Shown one piece after another: positions 11,101 to 24,066 of a stretch of 64,000 nucleotides of DNA. A program made the translations under genes and the position numbers. The stretch is from the NCBI GenBank assembly GCA_031291295.1, contig JARLJI010000050.1:1-64000 (forward strand), read 5' to 3'. The DNA is from Rhodoferax sp. GTDB lineage: Bacteria; Pseudomonadota; Gammaproteobacteria; Burkholderiales; Burkholderiaceae_C. The notes under the pieces were generated by a model that was given only the letters and a program-made list of their open reading frames with translations, did not search any database and had not been told where the DNA came from. Each line of letters starts with the position of its first letter. The first letter of the stretch is position 1.

Positions 11101-11132
11101 GCATGATAAGGGATAACACCCATAGGCGAATT

Positions 11133-12599
11133 TCAGCGCGGCAGCTCGCTGAATCCCATCAGGAACTCATCGACGGAACGCGCCGCCTGCCGGCCCTCGC
11201 GAATCGCCCAGACCACCAGACTCTGGCCGCGGCGCATGTCGCCTGCCGCAAATACGCCGGGGACGTTGGTGGCATAGCCGCCGAGCGCCTCCGTGCCGGC
11301 CTTGGCATTGCCCCTGGCGTCTTTTTCCACGCCAAAGCCCTCCAGCACGCTGCCCACCGGCGCGACAAATCCCATCGCCAGCAGCACCAGATCGGCCTTG
11401 AGGGTCTGCTCGGAGCCCGGCACTTCCACCATCTTGCCGTCCTTCCACTCGACGCGCACCGTGGTCAGCCCCGTGACCTTGCCTTTGTCCCCGACAAAGG
11501 CCTTGGTGGAGATGGCGAATTCGCGCTCGCAGCCCTCCTGGTGGGAGGAAGAGGTGCGCAGCTTGACAGGCCAGTAAGGCCAGGTCATGGGCCGGTTTTC
11601 CTCGACTGGCGGCTGCGGCAGCAGCTCGAACTGGGTCACGCTCGCGGCCCCGTGGCGGTTGCTGGTGCCGACGCAGTCGGAGCCGGTGTCACCGCCGCCA
11701 ATCACGATCACGTGCTTGCCGGCAGCGGAGATCTGGCCCTTGACCTTGTCACCCGCGTTGACCTTGTTTTGCTGCGGCAGGAACTCCATCGCGAAATGGA
11801 TGCCATCGAGGTCGCGCCCCGGCACCGGCAAATCGCGCGACTGCTCGGCGCCACCGCTCAGGATCACTGCATCGAAATCCTTTTGCAGTTGCTCCGGCGT
11901 GATGGTTTCCTTGGCCCAGTTGATGACCTTCGAGTCCTTCGGCAACTGCCCGATCATCACGCCGGTGCGAAACGTGACACCTTCCTTTTGCATCTGCCCG
12001 ATGCGCCGGTCGATGTGCACCTTCTCCATCTTGAAGTCGGGAATGCCGTAGCGCAACAGGCCGCCGATGCGGTCGTTTTTCTCGAACAGCGTCACATCGT
12101 GGCCGGCGCGCGCCAGTTGCTGCGCCGCCGCCATGCCCGCCGGGCCGGAGCCGACCACGGCCACTTTTTTGCCGGTCTTGTGCGCGGCCACGCGCGGCGC
12201 GACCCAATCCTCGGCCCAGGCGCGGTCGATGATGGCGTGCTCGATCGACTTGATGCCCACCGCATCGTCGTTCACGTTGAGCACGCAGGCCGCCTCGCAC
12301 GGCGCCGGGCAGATGCGGCCGGTGAACTCGGGAAAGTTGTTGGTCGAATCCAGCACCGCGAACGCGTTCTTCCAGTCGCCCTGGTACACCAGGTCATTGA
12401 AGTCGGGAATGATGTTGTTGACCGGGCAGCCGCTGTTGCAAAACGGCGTGCCGCAGTCCATGCAGCGCGCGCTTTGCACTTTCGCCTGCGCGTCGTCGAG
12501 CCCGATGACGAACTCCTTGTAGTTTTTGACGCGTTCCTGGACCGGCGCGTAGCCCTCCTCGATGCGCCCGAATTCCATGAAGCCGGTGATTTTTCCCAT
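11133..12599 (-). CDS. gltD: Glutamate synthase (NADPH) small subunit
   Basis: A 488-residue FAD/NADPH-binding subunit that feeds electrons to GltB for reductive amidation of 2-oxoglutarate by glutamine. The N-terminal 4Fe-4S cysteine clusters [14 protein letters not shown] and CPAPCEAAC are intact, followed by the FAD GxGxxG site [20 protein letters not shown] and a second nucleotide site [13 protein letters not shown]. It lies 51 nt downstream of gltB in the same direction. Confidence 0.96.
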   Translation of the reverse strand: MGKITGFMEFGRIEEGYAPVQERVKNYKEFVIGLDDAQAKVQSARCMDCGTPFCNSGCPVNNIIPDFNDLVYQGDWKNAFAVLDSTNNFPEFTGRICPAPCEAACVLNVNDDAVGIKSIEHAIIDRAWAEDWVAPRVAAHKTGKKVAVVGSGPAGMAAAQQLARAGHDVTLFEKNDRIGGLLRYGIPDFKMEKVHIDRRIGQMQKEGVTFRTGVMIGQLPKDSKVINWAKETITPEQLQKDFDAVILSGGAEQSRDLPVPGRDLDGIHFAMEFLPQQNKVNAGDKVKGQISAAGKHVIVIGGGDTGSDCVGTSNRHGAASVTQFELLPQPPVEENRPMTWPYWPVKLRTSSSHQEGCEREFAISTKAFVGDKGKVTGLTTVRVEWKDGKMVEVPGSEQTLKADLVLLAMGFVAPVGSVLEGFGVEKDARGNAKAGTEALGGYATNVPGVFAAGDMRRGQSLVVWAIREGRQAARSVDEFLMGFSELPR

Positions 12600-12650
12600 G
12601 ATTCCTGTCCTGTCGATTCTTGACGGTGTCCGCTACGGCGTGCTTGCCGC

Positions 12651-17477
<4,827 letters not shown>

Positions 17478-17544
17478 GGCGCGCTCCTAAGTGTTTCGCA
17501 AGGGTAGCAAGTCTAGTGCAGTGCAACAATAATGCCAAGCGAAA

Positions 17545-17567
17545 TAATTGGGGTCAGATTCCAATTA
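17545..17567 (+). repeat. Left terminal inverted repeat of the Y1 element
   Basis: A 23-bp sequence with core GGGGTCAGATTCC and outer palindromic arms TAATTGG / CCAATTA. It lies 91 bp beyond the transposase stop codon. Confidence 0.7.
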
Positions 17568-17658
17568 AATATTGGATACATGGCTTCTATTTAAAACAGG
17601 GACATATCAAAATTAATAGCAAACTTCTGAAGACCTGTTTAGGCTGGATGCAATTTTT

Positions 17659-18357
17659 TCACTGATTGTTTTGTTTTCGCACGGGCCGTCCAGCCCGCAC
17701 TGGGCTCACGCGCCGCGCCGTGCGCCTTTGCAAATCAGCCACAAAATCGGGCTCGCCGAGCGCCCAGCCGCGCAGCGCCGACTCGGTCAGCGCGGCCTGC
17801 TGGTCACCGCTGATGCCGGCGCGCACCAATTCGGCGTATGCCGCCTCGCGCGCGAACGGCGTGTTGCCCAGCGCCCAGTACAGCGGATGCGGCGTGATCA
17901 GCTTGTCGGCGCGCAACCCCGCGTTGTGGCCATAGCTCGACCAGGGATAGTCGCGCGCCTCGGCCACCAGCCCCGCACGCACCGGGTTCAGGTCGATATA
18001 GACCATGCAGGCCAGCAGGTAGCGCTCGGTCTGGATCAGCGTGGATTTGTAGCGTCCCTCCCACAGCGTGCCGCTGCGCCCTTGCGCATCGTTGAAATAG
18101 CGCACGTAGCGCCGTCCCACCGCCTGCATCATCTGCGGCAGCGAATCAAGCGACTCGGGCGTGGCCAGCAGATGAAAGTGATTCGTCATCAGCACATACG
18201 AATGCAGCGCGACGCCGAACTTGCGCGCGTTGTCCTGTAGCAGGTCGAGCAGCATCTGGTAGTCGCCTGCAGACGCAAAAATGGCCTGGCGGTTGTTGCC
18301 GCGCTGGATCACATGGTGCGGGTAGCCGGGAATGGTGAGACGGGGAAGGCGGGCCAT
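17659..18357 (-). CDS. REP-associated / IS200-type tyrosine transposase
   Basis: A 232-residue Y1-type HUH nuclease of the Transposase_17 family. The HUH metal-binding motif is TNHFHLL, and the conserved RGNNRQAIF segment lies near the N-terminus. The candidate catalytic Tyr is in GRRYVRYFN, and LWEGRYKSTLI and YIDLNPVRAGLV are typical family segments. The C-terminus is basic (RRVSPVRAGRPVRKQ). No IS605 TnpB partner is present. It looks full length and intact. It is the only gene in the element. Confidence 0.88.
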   Translation of the reverse strand: MARLPRLTIPGYPHHVIQRGNNRQAIFASAGDYQMLLDLLQDNARKFGVALHSYVLMTNHFHLLATPESLDSLPQMMQAVGRRYVRYFNDAQGRSGTLWEGRYKSTLIQTERYLLACMVYIDLNPVRAGLVAEARDYPWSSYGHNAGLRADKLITPHPLYWALGNTPFAREAAYAELVRAGISGDQQAALTESALRGWALGEPDFVADLQRRTARRVSPVRAGRPVRKQNNQ

Positions 18358-18365
18358 GACAATGA

Positions 18366-18391
18366 TGATGGGGATGCGATCCGCCCCATCA
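18366..18391. repeat. Perfect 8-bp hairpin upstream of the transposase start
   Basis: TGATGGGG / CCCCATCA with a 10-nt loop lies between the transposase ATG and the right inverted repeat. Hairpins of this kind are the usual recognition substrates of Y1 enzymes, but it may also act in the mRNA leader. Confidence 0.5.
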
Positions 18392-18414
18392 TAATTGGAA
18401 TCTGACCCCCATTA
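18392..18414 (-). repeat. Right terminal inverted repeat of the Y1 element
   Basis: Inverted copy of 17545-17567 with one mismatch. Its outermost three bases (18412-18414) are the TAA stop codon of the neighbouring methyltransferase gene on the minus strand. Confidence 0.7.
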
Positions 18415-19284
18415 AATGGTGGGCGGCAGCTTGAACCGGGTCTCCAGCAAGGCCGCCAGGCCAAACTCTTCCAGCACGGCGCGCAGCCGCTCGGCGGCGC
18501 TGCGTTTTTTCTGGCCGGTGTAGCGCGCGATGATGAGCTCGTTCTTCAGGCTGTGCTCCCAGCCCACCAGTTCGGTCACCGTGACCTGGTAGCCGCTGGC
18601 CTCCAGGTACAGGCAGCGCAGCACATTGGTGATCTGGCTGCCGAGCTCGCGTGTGTGCAGCGGATGGCGCCAGAGCTCGGCCAGCGGCGTGCGCGCCAGT
18701 GCCAGCGCCTTGTTCTGGCGCAGGCAGCTTGCCACCTCGGCCTGGCAGCACGGCACCAGCACCATAAACCGCGCATGCTTTTGCAGGCCGAAGGCAATCG
18801 CGTCGTCGGTCGCAGTGTCGCAGGCATGCAGCGCCGTGACCACGTCGATTCGGTCCGGCAGCTCGGCGGACCCGGCCGACTCGGCGACGCTGAGGTTCAG
18901 GAAATGCATGCGCTCGAAGCCCAGCCGGTGGCTGAGTTCGCGCGACTTTTGCACCAGTTCGGGCCGGGTCTCGATGCCGTAGATGCGCCCTAGCGCCAGC
19001 GTCTTGAAAAACAGGTCATAGAGGATGAAGCCCAGGTACGACTTGCCGGCGCCGTGGTCGGCCAGCGTGATGCCCGCACTGGATGCGGGCAACTCGAGCA
19101 GCAGCTTCTCGATGAACTGGTACAGGTGGTAGACCTGCTTGAGCTTGCGCCGCGAGTCCTGGTTGAGCTTGCCCTCGCGCGTGAGGATGTGCAGTTCCTT
19201 GAGCAGTTCGAGCGACTGGCCGGGGCGGATTTCGGGCGCGATGGCGGGCCCTGCATCAACGGGCTCAATTTTGGGAGGCTTCAT
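18412..19284 (-). CDS. Class I SAM-dependent methyltransferase (TRM13/METTL25-like)
   Basis: A 290-residue protein with a Rossmann methyltransferase core. The SAM-binding region ITLADHGAGKSYLGFILYD is followed by an acidic strand-end (RIYGIETRPELV) and by motifs HACDTATDDAIAFGL and LVPCCQAEV. The last two resemble the CxD and PCC motifs of the PF13679-type methyltransferases. The substrate is unknown; RNA is possible. It overlaps the DUF1415 gene by 4 bp and is probably co-transcribed with it. The stop codon is supplied by the end of the Y1 element, so the natural C-terminus may have been altered. Confidence 0.8.
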   Translation of the reverse strand: MKPPKIEPVDAGPAIAPEIRPGQSLELLKELHILTREGKLNQDSRRKLKQVYHLYQFIEKLLLELPASSAGITLADHGAGKSYLGFILYDLFFKTLALGRIYGIETRPELVQKSRELSHRLGFERMHFLNLSVAESAGSAELPDRIDVVTALHACDTATDDAIAFGLQKHARFMVLVPCCQAEVASCLRQNKALALARTPLAELWRHPLHTRELGSQITNVLRCLYLEASGYQVTVTELVGWEHSLKNELIIARYTGQKKRSAAERLRAVLEEFGLAALLETRFKLPPTI

Positions 19285-19883
19285 GGCTGGATCTTGCCAC
19301 GCGTGGGCCCGACGCCCAGCGCGTTCCAGCCGGCGTGGCCCAGTTTTTCCATCGTTTGCATGTTGGCCTTGTAAATCAGCTCGGCCTCGGGAAACGCGGC
19401 CACGGCGCGGTCGATGCCGTCTTCGCGCAACAGGTGCAGCGTGGGGTATGGCGCGCGATTCGTGAAATTGGTGATGTCGTCCACGTCGGTGCCGGCAAAC
19501 TGGTATTGCGGGTGAAAACTGGCGATCTGGAGGATGCCGTCGAGCTCGAGCCGGACCAGCGCCGCGTCCGCCTCGGCCAGAAAATCGTTGAAATCGGTAA
19601 ACTGCTGAAAACCATGCGGCGCTATCAAAAGCGTAGTGTCGCGCACTTGCGGGTCCTGGGCTACAAGGGCTTTTAGCTCAAATTCCAGATCCGCCAGCAG
19701 CGCCTGCGGGTCGCTCGCCGCGCTCACGGCGTAGTGGATCTGCCCCTTCACATGCACCGCCTTGGCAAACGGGCACAGGTTCAGGCCAATCACGGCGCGC
19801 TCCAGCCAGCGGCGCATGCCCTGCTGCACGGTGGCGTGAAAGGCCGGCAAGTCCTGTTCCGGCATTGGTTCGTGTTCGTCCAT
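19281..19883 (-). CDS. DUF1415 family protein
   Basis: A 200-residue protein of unknown function. The family marker VIGLNLCPFAKAVH (a conserved NLCPFA motif with Cys) lies near the N-terminus and NFTNRAPYPTLHLLRE near the C-terminus. No membrane segment or signal is seen. A copy of the dispersed repeat (19621-19675) lies inside the gene and encodes part of the middle region (ALVAQDPQVRDTTLLIAP). It sits between the MFS gene and the methyltransferase gene, overlapping the latter by 4 bp. Confidence 0.85.
   Translation of the reverse strand: MDEHEPMPEQDLPAFHATVQQGMRRWLERAVIGLNLCPFAKAVHVKGQIHYAVSAASDPQALLADLEFELKALVAQDPQVRDTTLLIAPHGFQQFTDFNDFLAEADAALVRLELDGILQIASFHPQYQFAGTDVDDITNFTNRAPYPTLHLLREDGIDRAVAAFPEAELIYKANMQTMEKLGHAGWNALGVGPTRGKIQP
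19621..19675. repeat. Dispersed comamonad repeat, intragenic copy in the DUF1415 gene
   Basis: GCTATCAAAAGCGTAG, then CGCACTTGCGG and GGGCTACAAGGGCTTTTAGC, follows the layout of longer copies of this family (ATAGC arm, TGCGC, ACAAGGGCT). It keeps the reading frame open. Confidence 0.45.
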
Positions 19884-19884
19884 C

Positions 19885-21144
19885 TCAACGCTCCAGTTGC
19901 AGGGAGGGGGGCTCCAGGGATTGGATCAAGCGCCCGATCTGCCCCGCCAGCACGAGGCCCAGCAGCGAACAGGCGCCCGTGACAGCCCAGGTCCATTGCC
20001 AGCCGCCCATGCGGCTGGCCACCCAGGCGACCAGCGGCGGCCCGACAAACTGGCCGAAGGACGACCATTGCTGCATCCAGCCGACCGTGGTGGAGACGGT
20101 GCGCTCGGTGGGCGCGAGCTTGACCGCCAGCGAAAACAGCGTGCCCGGAATCACGCCGCCGATCATCGAGAACAACAGCACCGCCGCGTAGCGCAGGAGC
20201 GGCGGCAGGCCACTGCCGTGCAGTTCCGCAAAGGCGGCCACCGTCCCCAGCCCCATGGTGGCGAAGCCCGCATACAACAGCACGCGTGGGCGCACGCCGC
20301 GCTGCAACAGGCGGCCCGAGGCGATATTGCCCACCATGTTGATGACCGCCGCGAGCGCCGTGAGCGCGCCCGTGGCGGCGCCCGAAAATCCGGCCTGCGC
20401 ATAGATGGAGGGCAAAAAGCCGATCACGGCCAGCCACTGGCCCGAATACACGGAAAAACTGAACGCCACCAGCCAGGGGCCGCGCGCCGTGAGCGTCTGG
20501 CGCAGGCGCTGCGGCCAGCCGTGCCCAGCCCCGGACGGGCTGGCGCCAAGGCCTGCCGCCGCGTGCCGATGCCGATCGGCCGGCACCGCTTGCGCCAGCC
20601 ACAGCGCCATCGCGAACGACGTGGCCGCCAGCCCCCACCACCAGGTCTGCCAGCTCGTCGCGCCAATCAACACGGGCCCGAGCAGCAGTGCCACGGCGGC
20701 GCCAAACGGCATGTAGGTGCCCCACAGGCCCAGCATGACGGGCAGGCGCCGCGGCGCCACCAGCAGGCGGATCAGGCTGGGCGCGGGCACGGTTGCCAGC
20801 AAAAAGCCGAAGCCCTCGACCGCGCGCAGCGCCAGCAAGGTGGGCGCGTCGTGCGCCCAGCCGCCCAGCGCGCCGGCCGCCGACAGCACCAGCAGACCCG
20901 TGACCATGCTGCGCTTGAGGCCCAGGCCGTCGGCCGCGAGCCCCACGGCCAGCCCCAGCGTCATGCCGGCCAGCTGCACCAGCGAGAGCAAAAAACCCGC
21001 CTGCACCAGCGTCACGCCGAGCGCATCGCGCAGCACCGGAATGGCGGGTGGCAGCTTGCCCACGTGCAGCGCCGCGCTCACCCCCGCCAGAATGACGATG
21101 AGCGCCGGGTCGATGCCCTTGGCTGGAACGTCCCGGCGGCTCAT
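19885..21144 (-). CDS. MFS transporter (CynX/NimT-like)
   Basis: A 419-residue inner-membrane protein with about twelve hydrophobic segments in two halves separated by a polar loop near residues 190-215. Typical MFS features are the early AGVSAALHVGKLPPAIPVLR region and the loop 2-3 region LAADGLGLKRSMVTG. The substrate is unknown; the family includes cyanate and nitroimidazole-type exporters. It overlaps dgt by 4 bp (ATGA) and lies 1 nt before the DUF1415 gene, so it belongs to the same transcript. Confidence 0.85.
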   Translation of the reverse strand: MSRRDVPAKGIDPALIVILAGVSAALHVGKLPPAIPVLRDALGVTLVQAGFLLSLVQLAGMTLGLAVGLAADGLGLKRSMVTGLLVLSAAGALGGWAHDAPTLLALRAVEGFGFLLATVPAPSLIRLLVAPRRLPVMLGLWGTYMPFGAAVALLLGPVLIGATSWQTWWWGLAATSFAMALWLAQAVPADRHRHAAAGLGASPSGAGHGWPQRLRQTLTARGPWLVAFSFSVYSGQWLAVIGFLPSIYAQAGFSGAATGALTALAAVINMVGNIASGRLLQRGVRPRVLLYAGFATMGLGTVAAFAELHGSGLPPLLRYAAVLLFSMIGGVIPGTLFSLAVKLAPTERTVSTTVGWMQQWSSFGQFVGPPLVAWVASRMGGWQWTWAVTGACSLLGLVLAGQIGRLIQSLEPPSLQLER

Positions 21145-22295
21145 GCGAACAGCTTGCGGCCCGTCAGCCGCTCATGCTCGTGCGCGGCAAAGCGGTCGGT
21201 CATGCCGGCGATGTAGTCGGCCACCGATCGGGCCGGGTCGCGCCGCGCGGCGAAGTCGGCCTGCATTTGAGCGGGGTCTGCGCGATAGGCGGCAAACAGT
21301 TCGCGCACCACTTCCTGCGCCTTCGCAGTGGTGTCAAGCACCTGCGGGTGGCGGTACAGGTTTTGAAAAAGAAAACGTTTGAGCGCGCCCGAGCTCTGCC
21401 GCATGGCGTCGCCAAAGCGCACCAGCGGCGCGTCCAGCCGCACCTCGTCCACGCTTTGCGGGTGCGCCACCTGCAGCGCCGCCCGTGTGGCGTCGATCAC
21501 GTCGTAGACCTGCGCGCTCAGCATGCGCCGGATCGCCTCGTACAGCAGGCGCCGGCCCTGCAGCTGCGGGTATTCGGCCAGGGTCTGCACGCGGTAGGCG
21601 TCGAACAGCGCGACCTCCTGCAACTGCTCCAGCGTGATCAGCCCCGAGCGCACGCCGTCGTCGATGTCGTGCGCGTTGTAGGCGATCTCGTCGGACAGGT
21701 TGCATAGCTGTGCCTCCAGGCTGGGCTGGGTGTGCTCCAGAAAACGCCGCGCGACACCGCCCGGTTCCGCCGCATCGAGCCGCTCCGCATTGGCGCGCGA
21801 GCAGTGCTTGAGGATGCCCTCGCGCGTCTCGAACGTCAGGTTGAGCCCGTCAAAGGCCGGGTAGCGCTCCTCGAGCTGATCGACCACCCGCAGGCTTTGC
21901 AGGTTGTGCTCGAAGCCGCCATGGTCCTGCATGCAGGCGTTGAGCGCGTCCTGCCCGGCGTGGCCGAACGGCGTGTGCCCGAGGTCGTGCGCCAGCGCGA
22001 TCGCCTCGACCAGATCTTCATCGAGGCCGAGGGAGCGCGCAATCGAGCGGCCCAGCTGCGCCACCTCGAGCGAATGCGTGAGCCGCGTGCGGAACAGGTC
22101 GCCCTCGTGGTTCAGGAACACCTGCGTCTTGTAAACCAGCCGGCGAAACGCCGTCGAATGCACGATGCGGTCGCGGTCGCGCTGGTACTCGGTGCGCGTG
22201 GGCGCGGCCGCTTCCGCGTGGCGGCGGCCGCGCGAGCGGGCCGGATCACAGGCATATGGCGGCAGCGTCATGATTTCAGTCAAATTGGCCTCCAT
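21141..22295 (-). CDS. dgt: Deoxyguanosinetriphosphate triphosphohydrolase-like protein
   Basis: A 384-residue HD-domain nucleotide triphosphohydrolase that splits dNTPs to nucleoside and triphosphate. The metal ligands are visible: His in RLTHSLEVAQLGRSIAR, the HD pair in ALAHDLGHTPFGHAGQD and Asp in the later SDEIAYNAHDIDDGV. The start is uncertain: the ATG at 22295 has AAGGG directly before it, and an ATG at 22271 (MTLPPYACDP) is the usual start of homologues, with GGAGG 17 nt upstream. It lies downstream of aroB, as in other betaproteobacteria. Confidence 0.9.
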   Translation of the reverse strand: MEANLTEIMTLPPYACDPARSRGRRHAEAAAPTRTEYQRDRDRIVHSTAFRRLVYKTQVFLNHEGDLFRTRLTHSLEVAQLGRSIARSLGLDEDLVEAIALAHDLGHTPFGHAGQDALNACMQDHGGFEHNLQSLRVVDQLEERYPAFDGLNLTFETREGILKHCSRANAERLDAAEPGGVARRFLEHTQPSLEAQLCNLSDEIAYNAHDIDDGVRSGLITLEQLQEVALFDAYRVQTLAEYPQLQGRRLLYEAIRRMLSAQVYDVIDATRAALQVAHPQSVDEVRLDAPLVRFGDAMRQSSGALKRFLFQNLYRHPQVLDTTAKAQEVVRELFAAYRADPAQMQADFAARRDPARSVADYIAGMTDRFAAHEHERLTGRKLFA

Positions 22296-22315
22296 CCCTT
22301 ACCACATATTGGCAG

Positions 22316-22340
22316 GTAGCTCCGTTTTTAATAGCAATCC
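22316..22340. repeat. Dispersed comamonad repeat, short copy between aroB and dgt
   Basis: GTAGCTCCGTTTTTAATAGCA has the GTAGCT/TAGC arms around a T/A tract and the same AGCAATCCAGA end as the hisD copy (2975-2984). Confidence 0.5.
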
Positions 22341-22348
22341 AGAACCCA

Positions 22349-23473
22349 TCAGGCGCAACATGCATCAATCACCGCCCGCACCAGCGCGTCGGGCGCCGTG
22401 CGTACCGCGGCACTGCCGGGCGCATCGATCACCACGAATTTGATCTCGCCGGCCTCGGCCTTTTTGTCCACGCGCATCAGTTCCAGGTAACGGCCGGCGT
22501 TGTCGGTGGACGCCAGTTGCGGCCCCTTCACGGGCAAGCCCGCCTTGCCGATCAGCGTCGTCAGCCGCTGCACGAACGCCGCGTCGATCAGCCCAAGCCG
22601 CTGCGACAGCGTGGCCGCCATCACCATGCCGCAGCCCACGCCCTCGCCATGCAGCCACGCGCCATAGCCCAGCCCGGCCTCGACGGCGTGGCCGAACGTA
22701 TGGCCGAAGTTGAGGATGGCGCGCAGGCCCGCCTCGCGCTCGTCCTGGCCGACCACGTTCGCCTTGATCTCGCAGCTGCGCTTGACGGCATGGGCCAGCG
22801 CCGCGGGCTCGCGCGCCAGCAGCGCGTCCAGGTTCGCCTCGATCCAGTCGAAGAACGCCATGTCGGCAATCGGCCCGTACTTGATGATCTCGGCCAGCCC
22901 GGCGCTGAGCTCGCGCTTTGGGAGCGTCCGCAGCGTGTCGAGGTCGCACACCACCAGCTGCGGCTGATAGAACGCGCCGATCATGTTCTTGCCCAGCGGG
23001 TGGTTGATCGCGGTTTTGCCGCCGACCGAGGAATCCACCTGCGCCAAGAGCGTGGTCGGCACCTGCACGAACGGCACGCCGCGCATATAGCTGGCCGCGG
23101 CAAAGCCCGTCATGTCGCCCACCACGCCGCCGCCCAGCGCGAACAGCACGGTCTTGCGGTCGCTGCCGTGCTGCAGCAGCGCGTCAAAAATCAGGTTCAA
23201 CGTGGCCCAGTTCTTGAACTCCTCGCCGTCGGGCAGCACCACGGTGTGGATGGTGGGGTAGCGGCCCGCCAGTGCGGCCTGCAAGCGCTGTGCATACAGC
23301 GGCGCAACGGTGGCGTTGGTCACGATCAGTGCCGTGCTGGCGCGCGGCAGCGCCGCCCAGGTGGCGGGGTCGTCCAGCAGGTGGGTACCAATGACAATCG
23401 GGTAGCTGCGCTCACCCAGGTGGATCTGCACCTGCTCGGCAGGCGCGGCGGCGGTAACGGTGGAGGCTTGCAT
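22349..23473 (-). CDS. aroB: 3-dehydroquinate synthase
   Basis: Second step of the shikimate pathway: cyclisation of DAHP to 3-dehydroquinate, NAD- and metal-dependent, cytosolic. It is 374 residues from ATG 23473. A further 20 codons are open upstream ([11 protein letters not shown]...) but do not resemble the family. The NAD-binding segment [21 protein letters not shown], substrate loop [20 protein letters not shown] and metal ligand regions [12 protein letters not shown] and [10 protein letters not shown] are intact. It follows aroK by 59 nt. Confidence 0.95.
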   Translation of the reverse strand: MQASTVTAAAPAEQVQIHLGERSYPIVIGTHLLDDPATWAALPRASTALIVTNATVAPLYAQRLQAALAGRYPTIHTVVLPDGEEFKNWATLNLIFDALLQHGSDRKTVLFALGGGVVGDMTGFAAASYMRGVPFVQVPTTLLAQVDSSVGGKTAINHPLGKNMIGAFYQPQLVVCDLDTLRTLPKRELSAGLAEIIKYGPIADMAFFDWIEANLDALLAREPAALAHAVKRSCEIKANVVGQDEREAGLRAILNFGHTFGHAVEAGLGYGAWLHGEGVGCGMVMAATLSQRLGLIDAAFVQRLTTLIGKAGLPVKGPQLASTDNAGRYLELMRVDKKAEAGEIKFVVIDAPGSAAVRTAPDALVRAVIDACCA

Positions 23474-23532
23474 AGGCCCCGAGTTTAGCGACCGGTGCAG
23501 ACGCCCACTGCGTGGCGAGTTTCCCGCGGGCA

Positions 23533-24054
23533 CTAACCCGGCGGGACGATGCCGGCCAGCTCCAGCTGCATCACGATCATGTTGACCAGCGTGGCCACCG
23601 AGGGGCGCCCGGTTTCGATCACGAAGTGCGCGGCTTCGCGGTACAAAGGGTCGCGCACGGCGTACAGGTCGCGCAGGCGGCTCAGGGGGTCGTCCACCTG
23701 CAGCAGCGGCCGGTTCACATCGTGCCGCAGGCGGCGGAACACCTCCTCGGGTGAGGAGTGCAGGTACACCACGTGGGTGCGCGTGTGCAGCCGCTCGCGG
23801 TTGGCGGTGCGCAGCACCGCGCCGCCCCCTGTGGACAGAACGCCGGCGTGGGCCTGCGTCAGCTCGTCGAGCACCGCTTCTTCCACGTCGCGAAAGCTCT
23901 CTTCGCCCTCGCGTTCGAAATACGCGCGGATCGAGCAGCCCAGACGGCGCTCGATCACCGGGTCGGCGTCGACAAAGGGAAGCTGAAGCCGCCGGGCGAG
24001 TTGTCGCCCGACGGTGGATTTACCGGAGCCGGGGAGGCCTACCAGACTCAACAC
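23533..24054 (-). CDS. aroK: Shikimate kinase
   Basis: ATP-dependent phosphorylation of shikimate. At 173 residues it is of normal length. Walker A is [11 protein letters not shown], the shikimate-binding Asp is in [12 protein letters not shown] lies in [11 protein letters not shown], and the lid Arg is in NRPLLQ. The start is a GTG at 24054: an in-frame stop lies 15 nt upstream and no ATG is available. The ribosome-binding site is weak. The gene follows the Ig-like gene by only 12 nt, so it may be translated by coupling from it. Confidence 0.92.
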   Translation of the reverse strand: MLSLVGLPGSGKSTVGRQLARRLQLPFVDADPVIERRLGCSIRAYFEREGEESFRDVEEAVLDELTQAHAGVLSTGGGAVLRTANRERLHTRTHVVYLHSSPEEVFRRLRHDVNRPLLQVDDPLSRLRDLYAVRDPLYREAAHFVIETGRPSVATLVNMIVMQLELAGIVPPG

Positions 24055-24066
24055 ACATCGAACCGA

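Larger units (their letters stand above)
17545..18414. mobile_element. Small Y1-transposase element bounded by a 23-bp inverted repeat
   Basis: An 870-bp unit containing one tyrosine-transposase gene. The left end (17545-17567) and right end (18392-18414) are inverted copies matching at 22 of 23 positions, each containing GGGGTCAGATTCC or its complement. Each end is itself partly palindromic (TAATTGG...CCAATTA). No target-site duplication is evident. REP-associated tyrosine transposases (RayT, IS200/IS605 relatives) are known to act on short palindromic repeats. That these ends are the substrate of this enzyme is inference. Confidence 0.7.

Noticed and set aside
22349..23533. AroB with 20 extra N-terminal codons
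   Set aside because: The extension is Arg/Ser-rich, unlike the family, and a good ATG exists at 23473.
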